A DNA stretch of 64,000 bases. Source: Paramarasmius palmivorus. Lineage: Eukaryota; Basidiomycota; Agaricomycetes; Agaricales; Marasmiaceae. Each line of letters opens with the position of its first letter. Position 1 is the stretch's first letter. The notes below the pieces were generated by a model. The model was not told the origin of the DNA. It saw nothing but the letters and a program-made list of their open reading frames with translations, and did not search any database. The stretch lies in NCBI GenBank assembly GCA_037176845.1, contig JAYKXP010000029.1:124001-188000 (forward strand). Direction: 5' to 3'. Positions 25,304-36,096 of the stretch are shown here, piece after piece. The position numbers and the translations under genes were made by a program.

Positions 25304-26718
25304 TTACTGAATAGACCTACGAACTCGCTCCTCTACTTCCTTTCGGAAAGAATCCAAGAAGTCCTTCCTTGTTTTCTGAGACTTCCAACCCAACCTTTTG
25401 GCACGGTTACTAATACATCTTGAATTCGAAGACAGGCTATTGACGACATGTGAACCCTATGCAAAGAAGTCAGAAACGGTGAGCAAGACCATGAGAAGTC
25501 ACCGACTCCGAAGAAGCGGTTCGCTTCATCTTCCCCGAGCGCTGTTGGTTCAGGGCTGCTGCCTTTACCTTGCTCGTAGAGGACTTCGGCTAGGATATTG
25601 TATACTTCGATCAATTTGTGTTCGTCGCTGCTCGCAAAGTAAAATCCCTCGCAACCATTAGGTGTATTTTCGGGATCTTTGAGAGCAGCATCGAAAACAC
25701 GGGAGTAGAGGTCGACGACTAAGAACAAAGCAAGTGAATATGCAAATAAAGCTTCACATGATAATCGAAACCTACGTTCGTTGATTTCGATGTTACCCCA
25801 AATGTTCTTGCCTTTGCCTATCTTAAAACCGTTGCCACGTTGCAGGGCAACAGGAACAAAGACACTTGCAAGTAAAACGCTTGGGTTGGAAATACCAGCT
25901 TCTACCAACAAGTTTCGTGCTGTTCCGTAGACAGAAGAAGGTACGATGATGTACGTGAAAACATAGCCTAGAGAAATACATCAGTGCCTTCAATAAATCG
26001 TATTCCGAAGATCTATTCGCACCTTCTTGACCAGCAGCCGTGATTCGTGTATGAACACGTTGAAGAGGATTAGTTGTAGGTATGCTCCCGATTTGTGCCG
26101 CATTCTCGTCGTCGTAAATGATGTCCGATGGGTGGCTTCCGTCAGTGTTGTCGATTATGTTGCCTGCCAATAAAGTGGGCCTCGATGGGATTATTGGAGC
26201 AATTGATGATACATACCTGTTCCAGACTGCATAAAAGGAGTCAGTTCTGTTGTGTCTTTCTTAGAGAGACTCGTTATACTCACAGTATGTATGAAGATCG
26301 GTCGTTTACCGGTTTCCTCGTACCGTTTTTTCAGACCGGCCAGAGTCGCTTCAGCAGCGTCAAGGTCGTCACAGTCCGCCTGACAACTATGAGCTTCACA
26401 ATGCAAGGGACTACAAAGCCCTTACCAAGGCAATGACAATATCAGCCTCTGACGCAACTTTCGACATCAACTCCCGGTCCGAAGCGGAACCCACAATGGG
26501 CGTTACCCCAAATGCTTTGATCTTTTCTGCCTTTTCAGCAGAACGGATCACAGCTCGAAACTCGAAAGAATCGCGGTCTGGTCGTTGCAAAAGGTGACTC
26601 AAGACGCTACCGCCAATGTATCCTATTAGAGATATAGTGAGGTGCCGTTGTGTATCGAGTTGATCACATCGCACGTACCAGTTGCACCTGTGATGAGGAC
26701 GGTCTTCTTAGCTGCCAT
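25304..26718 (-). CDS. NAD(P)-binding Rossmann protein (NmrA/extended SDR-like), copy 2
   Basis: Tandem paralogue of the gene at 22656-24073. It starts MAAKKTVLITGATG at 26718 and continues YIGGSVLSHLLQRPDRDS after an intron. Most exons align closely with copy 1: AEKIKAFGVTPIVGSASD is identical, and LVEAGISNPSVLLASVFVPV corresponds to the related exon. The stop at 25304-25306 follows EVEERVRRSIQ. The intron positions correspond. Both copies retain the dinucleotide motif and appear intact, so neither looks like a pseudogene. They differ mostly in the last two exons. The role is as uncertain as for copy 1. Confidence 0.85.
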
Positions 26719-27340
26719 GATATGTGCTGGATATTTTGTTGAATAAAGATTTCATTGGTCCGAGGTCTGGCCTGCTTTATACAACCGGTCTCTAGTATTG
26801 GTAATCCCATTTCAGTCGGGAAATTATTGAGCTCAAGTTCTGGTTGTGAAGTCATCAATCAGCGTCGAACGATGATATTCTGAAGTCGAAATGATGCTGT
26901 TACTTCAATTTCAGCTCAGTTGTAGCCTGTATTGAAGGCTCTTGAGTCTTACCGCTAAGCCCCCCTGATCCTTCAACTTGTGCGTGAAGTACAAGCGAGG
27001 TACAATCCAGCCTCTGATTTGGAAGAAAGACAAGAGAGAGAATTGTCGGGTTTCTAGATTATCGTGACCCTGTCGTGGCGACTTGTCTTGGATACTTGGT
27101 GGTCGCAGACAAAGAGAGGTTTGGCGCCGTCATCAGTGGGCGCGCGCGAGAGATAAACACCTTTCTCTCGACTTGACTGCCATCATCTTCAAACATTTTT
27201 CTAGTGTCTATCTTTCATCTCATCACCATAAAGGACCAATGTGGCCTCAAACGTCTGAACCAGGGGCTAGCACCCTAATCGACCGGTACTTAACAGGGTA
27301 GTAAGACAGTCCTCCAAGAGCCATTCGCCTTTCGACACTC
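26719..27340. promoter_or_regulatory. Divergent promoter region, NAD(P)-binding copy 2 / MuiA-like copy 1
   Basis: About 620 bp between two divergently transcribed genes. The right half is a pyrimidine-rich stretch before the ATG at 27341, as expected for a fungal 5' leader. The left 120 bp resembles the upstream sequence of NAD(P)-binding copy 1. Confidence 0.5.
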
Positions 27341-29478
27341 ATGTCGACTCTATCGCAGAAGCTTCCTGAAGATATTCACTGGATCGGTCTGTCGTCGTCA
27401 AATGGAAGCAAGATAACAGGAGTTAGCTTGTATGGGACCCGGGCGGAGATCTGTCGTCAGTTCAAGTTTGGCGTAAAGAAGGGATTCAATCAAGTGCGGA
27501 TTACTGAGTTGCCTTGGTCGATGGTGGATGACTCTCTGAGGTACGTACCTCTCTTCTTAGTTGTTATTTGTCTATTGACAAGATCCAAAAGAGTCGAAGG
27601 ACGAGGCAAAGCCATAATTCACGATGTCAACCTAGCTCGTGCCAAAGACGACCACGAAATCACAAGCACATTACTAGAGGAGCTCTCCTCAAGGAGAATT
27701 CGCACCGAGATGGCCATAGAACGTTGCAAGAAGTCTATCTCGGCACTGTCATCTTTTCTCAATACCATGAACGCCCAGGATACCAAGTCTAGCGATCTCA
27801 TGACAGTCATGAATGACTATGACGCTTCTGCCAGCAAACTTGACGATAAACTCATTCAGCTTGAGAATGAATTAAAGGCGATCCAGACGGAGATTACCAC
27901 CGAGCTCAAGAAAATTTCCCCAAAGAAGTCTCACGAACTTGGTTGGATTGCGTCAGTTGGGGTGGTCGCTGAAGATGACTCGGAGATTGAACTGGTCTTG
28001 ATTTATGGTCCGTTATTTACGTTCAGTCTGTATCCAGTCTAACTAATCTTCTACCAGCGGTAACCCAAGCGACATGGCGAGCTGGGTACGACATTCGCGT
28101 CACAACATCAGGCAAGCAGAACCCAGCCACAATGATATACAAAGCCATCGTTTCCCAATCCAGCGGAGAAGTGAGCTTCTTGCTGTATTTTATCCCCTTT
28201 GTCTGACGCTTGTTCAGGATTGGGATCACGTCCCTCTGACATTGGAAACTGCCAGTCCCACATTTGGCGTGGCTATACCCACCCTGGATCAATGGAATGT
28301 ATCTGTCTACCGACCCCTACCACCTGTCGCCTTTAAATCATCTGCAAAACCCAGAGAACATGCTTTCAGGAGAATAGCTCGCAGTACGGTGCCACTGGCG
28401 GAATGTGCCGAAGATGAAGATGAAGAATATGCCGCTTTGGAACATGCGTCCGCTAATATCACATCCAAAGGCAATATCAGTGCCACCTTCAGACTAGCCG
28501 GGCTCGTCAACGTTCCCTCATCTGTGGACGAACACGGTTTCACAATTGTGGAGTTGAAGTTGGATGCGGTCATAACCTGGGTTTCTGTGCCAAAGGTCGA
28601 CACAAAAGTGCATTTGAAGGTTTGTAGCTCTCCCTTCTCTGGCTTCCGTGGCTCACCGTTCCCAGGCGAGGATCAGAAACGAATCGGAATACACCTTACT
28701 TCCGGGCAAGTCTAGTGTCTATGTGGATGGCAGTTTCATCTCGAAGTCCGAAGTGCCATCCGTTAGTCCTATGGAAACCTTTGACTGTCCACTAGGGTAC
28801 GTGCCACGCAGCCATTTGTTAAGCAGAGCACTAATACCGTGTTTTGATAGATTGGACCCAGCCGTACGAATCACCTATCACCCTGCGAGTAAGAAGGTCA
28901 CTACAACTGGCTTTTATTCAAAATCAACCAGCTACGCGTTCTCTCAAAGATTGACTATACAAAACACCAAGACGTGCTCTATTCCTCTTCTCAAGATCAT
29001 TGATCAAATCCCAGTTTCCGAAGATTCCACCATCGCAGTCAGATTGGTCACTCCTTCCTTGAAGCTTCCCACTCGAGGCCACAATGGCTCGGCATCGCTA
29101 TCCGCTGTTGCCGGTCCTTCTACAACTGGAGTCGCTGCAAGTCCCAATGGTAGCACCCTTGCCACCGTCAACGAGAATGCAATGAAACGGCTCAGTCTGA
29201 GTGTGCCGTTAACTTCGGCGCACATGAAGTCGCCTTCTGCTCCAGCCTTAGCGTCGATGACCGAAGTTGTAGCTGCGAGCGCTGGACCAACTATCAGGGT
29301 TGGAGACGGTGTTACTGCACAATGGGATGGGGCTGACGAAGCGTCCGTTGATGTTGAAGCTTTGGGAAGGAATGGGAAGATCAACTGGTTGTGTGATGTG
29401 CCAGCTGGGGAGAAGATGAATTTAACGTTGCAATGGGAGGTTAGTATGCCGGTGAAGACTCAAGTCATTGGTTTATGA
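27341..29478 (+). CDS. DUF4140/DUF4139 (mucoidy inhibitor A-like) protein, copy 1
   Basis: Starts MSTLSQKLPEDIHWIGLS. The N-terminal DUF4140-type segment includes ITGVSLYGTRAEICRQFKF and ends at WSMVDDSLR. A coiled-coil middle (about residues 80-190) follows, then the DUF4139 beta-rich part with WRAGYDIRV, VPLTLETASPTFG, YTLLPGKSSVYVDGSFI and a C-terminal TLQWEVSMPVKTQVIGL. Five introns fall after DDSLR, LIYG, QSSGE, VHLK and CPLG. The family is named from a bacterial protein, and the eukaryotic members have no firm role. No signal peptide is visible. Its stop codon lies inside the last codons of the convergent F-box gene (14-bp overlap). A close paralogue lies inverted at 36097-38219. Confidence 0.88.
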
Positions 29479-31036
29479 GCTCCTCCGTATGGAAGTGTTG
29501 TAACTGTTGCTGATCATTTAATGAATCAACATTATCTTCCTCGTCCGATCCATCGTACTCCCAAAAATAGTCCGTGTCCAGCCAATCCACGTAGGCGAAG
29601 CGCGATTGCCGAAGCTCTTCGGAGAGGAAATGAGGGTAAAACTTTCGCCCTACACCCTGGTAAGTGGAATGCCACTCGCCGGCAGTATCTTCTCCCCGCA
29701 ACTTGAGGCCGATATCCTGCAAGTTTACAAGCCTCCGGAATCCTTCGGAGTCGACGCAATTAATGTATTGTGGAGGTTCGTTCGCGTAGCTTATTAGGCT
29801 GAGAGAAAGAGACTCCAAAGGGGTGGGCTTCCGCTTTATCAGAACCTCAGCCATATCGGCAATGTCTGAAATGCAATTAGGACCGGGATCGAGAGGGAAG
29901 ACCCAGTGGACATGTCTAAGGCTGGGCTGAAGGTGACCATTTTCTCTACTGAGGTTCCGCGTAGCGTTGGGAAGCAGGCTTTGGAACAGTAGGTGTTGTT
30001 CCATCATCACGATGCGCAGCTCCTCGATATCATCTACTCTGGCTGCAAATTCGGTATATCTTGGCAAGGCGAATAGACTGATGTGACCCGAGAAACGTTC
30101 TATACTACACCCGCTTCTTGCCTGCATTTCCATGACCGAAATAAGTAATACTTCGGCGTCTTCAGGAGAAACGACAGGACAACGGTCATCAGCTACGTTT
30201 AGCCCTCGGAGCGCTGGAGTATACAGGCGATCCAGAATGACTACCAGTCGTTCTGGAGGTCCGAGTAACTCTAAGTGAGCTAGTTGGGGAACTGAAAAAG
30301 TGTGGTCCCAATCCAGTGAAAGGTCTATCGAGCCTACGTTCATATAACAGAACGTAAGCTTGCTGCATTGCGAGAGTATGCAACATCTCTCAGGTGTGAT
30401 AGGTGTGAATGCCAGCTGCTGTAGTTGGGCCCACGGAAGTGTGAGCGGAAGACAACTGAAGCCGGTGAACACCTCTAATCCACCAAATATAGCAGCTTCT
30501 GATAGACGTGGGGCAGTGTTGAACACAAGTCCCTCGTCATCTGTTTCTCCAACGTAGGCATAAAGGAAAATGCGGAGTGATTCCAACATCGGTAGGTTTC
30601 CGGCGCACGCTTTGTAGAGGTGCCGATATGCAGGAAACTGCGCTCCGAATTCAATATCGATGCGCAACCACCGGGAGCAATGCTCGACAAGTACGTGAAA
30701 GAAATCGGAATCGTCGGCCTCATTGTCGCTGTTTAAGACGACTAGGCATGAAATTGGTAAAGGCTGAGAGCGATCAAGCCATATCTGTAACATCTTTGAG
30801 GGATTTCGAGCAGGATTCCTGCGATAGGAACGGCATTGTGTGTTGATACGAATGATCGTCCAAATGCTCGGCGTGGAGAGGGCGACTTCTCTCCATCTTT
30901 GACATGTTTGTGCTAGGACCCATGGCGCTGCTCGGTTTGTGAAAATATGACCTGCAGTATCTGCATCAAAGCACCATTCAAACAGCAATGAAAGAAGTTC
31001 GGGGGGAAGATTTTGTATTGAAAATGAACTGTTCAT
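29465..31036 (-). CDS. F-box-like protein
   Basis: Single-exon gene of 523 residues from the ATG at 31036 (MNSSFSIQNLPPELLSLLFE). The F-box-like start continues through WVLAQTCQRWREVALSTPSIW, a pattern shared with the genes at 42422-43927 and 63427. The remainder is LRR-like with an acidic C-terminus (DGSDEEDNVDS). It is a probable substrate adaptor whose target cannot be told. The frame is open to 31099 but without an ATG. Its 3' end overlaps the MuiA-like gene by 14 bp. Confidence 0.85.
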   Translation of the reverse strand: MNSSFSIQNLPPELLSLLFEWCFDADTAGHIFTNRAAPWVLAQTCQRWREVALSTPSIWTIIRINTQCRSYRRNPARNPSKMLQIWLDRSQPLPISCLVVLNSDNEADDSDFFHVLVEHCSRWLRIDIEFGAQFPAYRHLYKACAGNLPMLESLRIFLYAYVGETDDEGLVFNTAPRLSEAAIFGGLEVFTGFSCLPLTLPWAQLQQLAFTPITPERCCILSQCSKLTFCYMNVGSIDLSLDWDHTFSVPQLAHLELLGPPERLVVILDRLYTPALRGLNVADDRCPVVSPEDAEVLLISVMEMQARSGCSIERFSGHISLFALPRYTEFAARVDDIEELRIVMMEQHLLFQSLLPNATRNLSRENGHLQPSLRHVHWVFPLDPGPNCISDIADMAEVLIKRKPTPLESLSLSLISYANEPPQYINCVDSEGFRRLVNLQDIGLKLRGEDTAGEWHSTYQGVGRKFYPHFLSEELRQSRFAYVDWLDTDYFWEYDGSDEEDNVDSLNDQQQLQHFHTEELINQ

Positions 31037-31575
31037 GTCTGACAATCCAAAGGTATCAATCTGTAAAAGAGAGCTCGGCGTTTGTAGCTCATAGAACAAT
31101 TCAAGAACACACCTCGAAGGCCAATAATAACCTGGTCCCTAGTCAAATTCCAGATGCCTAGCTCCTCATGTGCGCGAGTGAGTATGATGTGTAGGATAGT
31201 GGTGGTTAAGAGTGAACCGGAACAGCAATAAATGGCAATTTGCGTGCACAGTTGACAATGACACGGGCCGCGTTTACGATAGCCCTGTGATAGATAGATA
31301 GATCCCTGCAGTCACTGCGCGGTAGGCTTTGAAGCTTGAAAGAATTTTACAAGTCTGGTTGAGTCTAGCACAAGTCGCCGTCATCACTATGCTGATCTAG
31401 CACTTCGCTAGAATAGAGTAATCTGGCCCTGGGATGTGTTAGTATTCATAACTTACAACTCAACCGTCCGCTCGAATCACAACCTCAACTACTTTAGCTC
31501 AAGGGTTCAAACGCTCGTACTTAGGCCCAGGCTGACACCAGTAATCATTCGCTACGGGAAACATAGAAGGGGCAC
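31037..31575. other. Intergenic between the F-box and xylanase genes
   Basis: About 540 bp that should hold the promoter of the F-box gene and the 3' flank of the xylanase. A short GATA microsatellite lies at 31289-31303. No gene is seen. Confidence 0.5.
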
Positions 31576-33238
31576 CTAAATACATTGAGAATAGTACGCG
31601 TTCTGAGCAACACATGTATAGGGTGACACGCAAGCTGTTAAGATCCATCAGTGACTATACCGACCACGATATTCAGACGTACTTGTTGCTCCTGTCCAGC
31701 CAATTCCACCGCACTGGCCCCATTGAGGAACAGTCCCGCTGCTCGGAGGGTTAGTTGGCTGAGATCCGCCGGTAGTGGCACTAGTGCTGGTTGGTGGGTT
31801 GGAATTACCGGTACCACCTGCTGCAGCGGTTGCAACAGCGGAGGCGGCGGGCTTAGGTTGGTAACTTGTGTCCCACAAGAGCGTGTACTCTCCTACTCTC
31901 CATGAAGCTGAAGGATGGATTGCGTCAGTAAAGGAGTTCCAGGGTAAATGCCAGTGATGCAGGCAAAACGTACAGGACTCTTCGTCCCTCACACCTCCAA
32001 CGGTGATACCGACACACCCTGAAACGGTTACACAAGCCGTCGTGACGGTTGCGTAGTCCTTGGCTTGTTGAGCGAAATCTTTGGACCTGGAATCGACAAT
32101 CGAATCAGTACTTTCCTGAAACGCACGAGTGACAGTACATACTTTGTTCCTATGTCCAGTTCAGTGAATGCAACTTCGATGCCCAGGCTCGCGAACCGTT
32201 GGACGGTGGCTTTCAAGTTAGATGGAACAGATCCAACGGTGAGGTGACCTAAGATATTGTTAAGTTAACGGGGGGAAAGGCGCGATGAAACAATGAGAGT
32301 ACGGACCTTGCAACCCGATACCATCAATAAGGCCTCTGGACTTGAGATCTTTTACCAGATTGTAGGCACCGTCTTGTTTGCGACCCGAGAACTCGAGATT
32401 ATAGTCATTATAGTACAGTTTGGCATTAGGGTCCGCCGCGCGTGCATATGTGAAAGCCTTGATGATGAAATCGCTACCGACTTGTTGGGAGAAGACTGAG
32501 CTTCGAATAGTCCCGTCTTCATTGAGTGCCTGAAGTACAGTGGTAAGTATAAAATCGAGCGTCGAAAAGAACCAAGACGCGCCTCGTTGACAACATCCCA
32601 GTGATAAGCCCTGTGCGAAAACCTGTGAGTCGGAGTATAATTGTCGTGGCCTAAAATACTCACTTGCCGGCGTAGTGCTTCATGACTGTAGTGATCTGAA
32701 AAGGGGTAATTAGTGTCAAAAGACTTGGCGGTTTGGGTTGATATGCTTACATGGTTCTTCATAGCGTTATCAACGGCAGATCCCTGCAAGTTCTTGACCC
32801 ATGAAGCCAATTGGTTGTGCCTTTGACAACCAAGAGTAAGCATCTACTAACCATAACGAAGAGAAAAACATACCAGACCAGAGTATGGCCTCTGAACTTT
32901 CCACCTCGGCTAGTAATCCAGCTACGACACATCGTCTTCAGTAAATAATGGAAGAGCAAAAAGTGGAACGCATACTTAGCAGTATAGTCACATGCTGCCC
33001 AGTTGAAGTTGTTCTGGGAGGGCTCGAGCGTTTCCCATTTGCAGGCATTAGACTCAGTAGCAGCATTGAAGTTCGTTTCGGCGATTGAGACATAGGTTGA
33101 TCCAGCGCTAGTCATACGAGCTTGGTTGGTAAAGAAACCGATGTATCGACCACCCGTGAAGTAAGACTTCAACGGATTGAGGCCAAGCACATATGGAAGC
33201 AATGGTAGGAGGCAGAAAAGAGCAAGAAGACGGGCCAT
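31576..33238 (-). CDS. Endo-1,4-beta-xylanase, GH10 with C-terminal CBM1
   Basis: Secreted enzyme cutting the xylan backbone in plant cell walls. The ATG at 33238 starts a signal peptide (MARLLALFCLLPLLPYVLG). GH10 blocks follow: NACKWETLEPSQNNFNW, GHTLVWH, HWDVVNEA with the acid/base Glu, YYNDYNLE, and FTELDIGT with the nucleophile Glu. A Ser/Thr/Pro-rich linker leads to a fungal cellulose-binding module (WGQCGGIGWTGAT, then CVSPYTCVAQNAYYSQCI) whose last part lies in a separate 3' exon ending at 31576. Several short introns interrupt the gene. All catalytic and CBM cysteine residues are present, so the enzyme should be active. Expression is probably substrate-induced and repressed by glucose, by analogy with the family. 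Confidence 0.95.
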
Positions 33239-34654
33239 AGTGTCGCAATTGGAGTCCCTCGTTGAAGGGTGCGTCTGCAGAAACCGAAAATGAGGGTCCA
33301 CATTTTATGTTGTCGACTATTGGTTGTAGCCCGAGGCACTGCCGAAGGTCAACCGATGGTGCCTGTCCCGTATACTCTGATCTTCCCGACGAAGGGCTGC
33401 AAGCTTGATTGTGGTAACCTGAGGCCTCACCGTACAGCACCGAGGATGAGGCTGAGCGTTTTAGCGATCAAGCTTGACCATGGGATGACAAGGAAACAGA
33501 TGGGCAGCGGAGCATGGTCGGAAAATGAGGACCGGTCCACTGATTCCTGCTGAGCCATATGGGAAAGCGAGAAATACAGTTGCCTTGTATATTTTCCGGG
33601 GTCTTCAGCACATCTGCGTTCCGGGCCGTTGGAAACGGTGGCATGACTCGAACTTTGTCCTCCAGTATATGTATCAACGCTGTGTCCGAGCTCTCTAGTA
33701 TTGAGCTAGCCGACTAAACCAACAGCAAAAACAAATTCCAGGGAAGTCCTCCCTAATCTTGAAGACGATTCGGGACCTAGTCCGCATCTGGCGACGTATT
33801 ATGATTCGCGTATATATGACGTTCAACATTCACGCACCTTCTTGACATAACTTGCTGACCTCCGCGCCGAAGATCTCCAGAGAATTTTCACCGGTTCAAC
33901 AATTATCAAATGACTAGGAGACAACTATGGTTGAGGGATTTCTTGACATAGCGATGCCCTTAATGGAAGCTAACTAAAAAGAAATTTTTAGTAATTGCCG
34001 TCTGGTAGTGAAGGAATGCTTGGGCTCACCTACAGCCCTGTATCCCGCTGATCTATACAAAAACAGCCATAGGCCCAACCCCTCTCATGCGATGAGATTT
34101 GGATTCGGAGATGATGGGTAGGTATCCGCTGGGGTGTAATGGTGGTGGTCGCAAAAAAAGTCAAGCGCTTATTATATCAGACGTTAGTGTCGTAACCCAT
34201 CAAATAAGCGCAGCGTTTTCAAGACCGTTTTGTAATTCTACTCGGTACAAATATGCTTCGAGAAAACTGTATCTAATGCATTCGGGTGTTGCACCAGCGA
34301 GTATCTGAAAACTATGCATCAGCTATGAAATGTATAGCTGTCGGTCATACCTTTACTATTACACCCTTCGTCGTATGTTCGAGCATATACCTGGATGAAC
34401 GAAGATATCAGTCGCAATTCCAAGAGAAAGGATGTACACTTACGAGATCCGCTCGAGGATCCCTGTCGGAAGAAACTGGTGATTAGTACAAGAAAATAAC
34501 AAAGACCAACCATGCAAGCAACACTGCGAACGACATCGGTACGACTCATACGAGAGCGAAGCCCTAGGAGTAATTTTGTACGTGTCAGCGTTGAGCGCCA
34601 ACCAGACAGAGTGTAAAGTGTCATTGATAGGCTGAACCAAACCATTCATTGGTT
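33239..34654. other. Intergenic, upstream of the xylanase
   Basis: About 1.4 kb. A TATA-like string (CATAAAA on the minus strand) lies about 65 bp upstream of the xylanase ATG. Frames at 34319-34652 (-), just after the stop of the next gene, start with an ATG and read MNGLVQPINDTLHSVWLALN. They might be a separate small multi-exon gene, but I could not assemble a convincing one. A tRNA-like B-box string near 33640 was examined and rejected. Confidence 0.4.
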
Positions 34655-35400
34655 TCAAAAGGGCGCGCTGTCGTTCTTGAGCATAGCTTGGAGTAGCGAG
34701 GGAGGTGTAACCCTTCTTGCGCGCTTGATGGCTTTCACGTCGTCGGAAACACTTTGTGGTTGTATGTTTTCCTTGTTGCGTCGAGTCCTAGGTGGAGTGG
34801 CGGTGATTGCAGACCAGAGCTTGGGAATATGGGTCTTTTTCACGGGCGTCGCAGGTGATACATTCGAGTTGCCGATCCATTTGAGAGGTGCTGAGGTGGT
34901 GGTTATTGCAGCAGTCTTCTCCTTGATGGGTGTAGGGGGAGAGACAATCGAGCTGCCGACCCACGAAATAGGGGTAGTCGATATCGAGACGGTCGAGGTC
35001 ATCACTTGTGAAGGTTCCTGCTGGTAGAAGAAAAGATCACGGTGAGCAGCAACAACATCTTCAACATCTTCAACCATCTCGTCTTCATCCACATCCCCGG
35101 CTTCGACTTTCTCCGCTGACCCCTTTTTCACAAAGTCAACAGATACAGGAGGAAGCTTACTGTCGATGATGGCCAACACGTCGACCTCGCGTCCGACCAG
35201 TGCAGGGCGCAGGACAGAGCGAAATGAATCCGCGGCGTTGAGGTAAGGGAGCTTCTTGACGACGGCGGCCACCTCCTCAAGCTCGGTGAGCTGTGAGACA
35301 TAATCAAAATCAATCTTGAGACAGGAGAAGTAAGAAGCAGACGTACCAGGAAATCATCGACAGAGGCGGTAGAAGTAGCATAGATCATAGCAGACTGCAT
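34655..35400 (-). CDS. Unknown protein with KEN box and repeated SP/TP segments
   Basis: The ATG at 35400 opens a short exon (MQSAMIYATSTASVDDFL). A 70-80 bp intron joins to LTELEEVAAVVKKLPYL, and the frame runs to the stop at 34655. The N-terminal 100 residues look helical, and the rest looks disordered. Two similar segments, ISWVGSSIVSPPTPIKEK and LKWIGNSNVSPATPVKKT, form an internal repeat, each with proline-directed S/T sites. They are followed by TPPRTRRNKENIQPQ, which holds a consensus KEN box next to basic residues, and then KAIKRARR. KEN boxes are recognised by the anaphase-promoting complex, so a cell-cycle protein is plausible, but I do not recognise the family. Confidence 0.6.
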
Positions 35401-36096
35401 ATCGGTAGAGTTCACGTCTGGCAAGCAGAGATGATGGGGTTCACAAAAAAGATTGCGAATAGGGTCTAAAATGGAGAGGCAAGGATTTTATAGCCACCCT
35501 GCACCGAAATGAAAACTCCCACGCATTAACCTGCAGAGACTGGAGAGAAAGCTGCGAATTCTAGCTTTCTATCGCTTCAAGACATCAAGTCCATATCTAG
35601 GGACATAGCAGACCAACTAAAGCTTTGCATATTATATCCGAGAGGGAATCAGTTACCCCAAGCAAGCCGGCCACCATTTGGTACGCGTATGACGCGACCA
35701 CTCGAACGAGTATAGTATCTAAGCAGCTAGCGTTGAGTATTGTGGTCCTGTAATGGATGAATCTAGCATACACACCTCTAATCTACCAGTACTTCTTGCT
35801 TAAGGTTCCTATTCACCTGTCCAAACCTTGAAGTTCGCACATGGCCTCCAATCCACTGGAAGAAGCGTGTAATTTGTAGTAAGAGACTGCCGAGTCAAAG
35901 AACATGCATTCTTGTGCTCAAAAGATCCAGTTGGCGTCGGCGATATTCATTGATATTGATTCCGGCCCTGAACCCAACGTTATTGCAGGGTCAAATTGCA
36001 GACTGGAACGTGATTGTAAAAATACAGTGTATTTTCGGATTTCAGTAGATTCAACAAGGAAAACTAGATATGAACAAAATAAACATACAAGCCAGA
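35401..36096. other. Intergenic
   Basis: About 700 bp between the KEN-box gene start and the end of MuiA-like copy 2. Frames on both strands near 35900-36190 are chance overlaps with the 3' end of that gene. Probably promoter sequence for the KEN-box gene. Confidence 0.45.

Noticed and set aside
33600..33720. tRNA-like B-box string GTTCGAGTC on the minus strand
   Set aside because: The T-stem arms do not pair, the acceptor stem has mismatches, and no anticodon arm fits.
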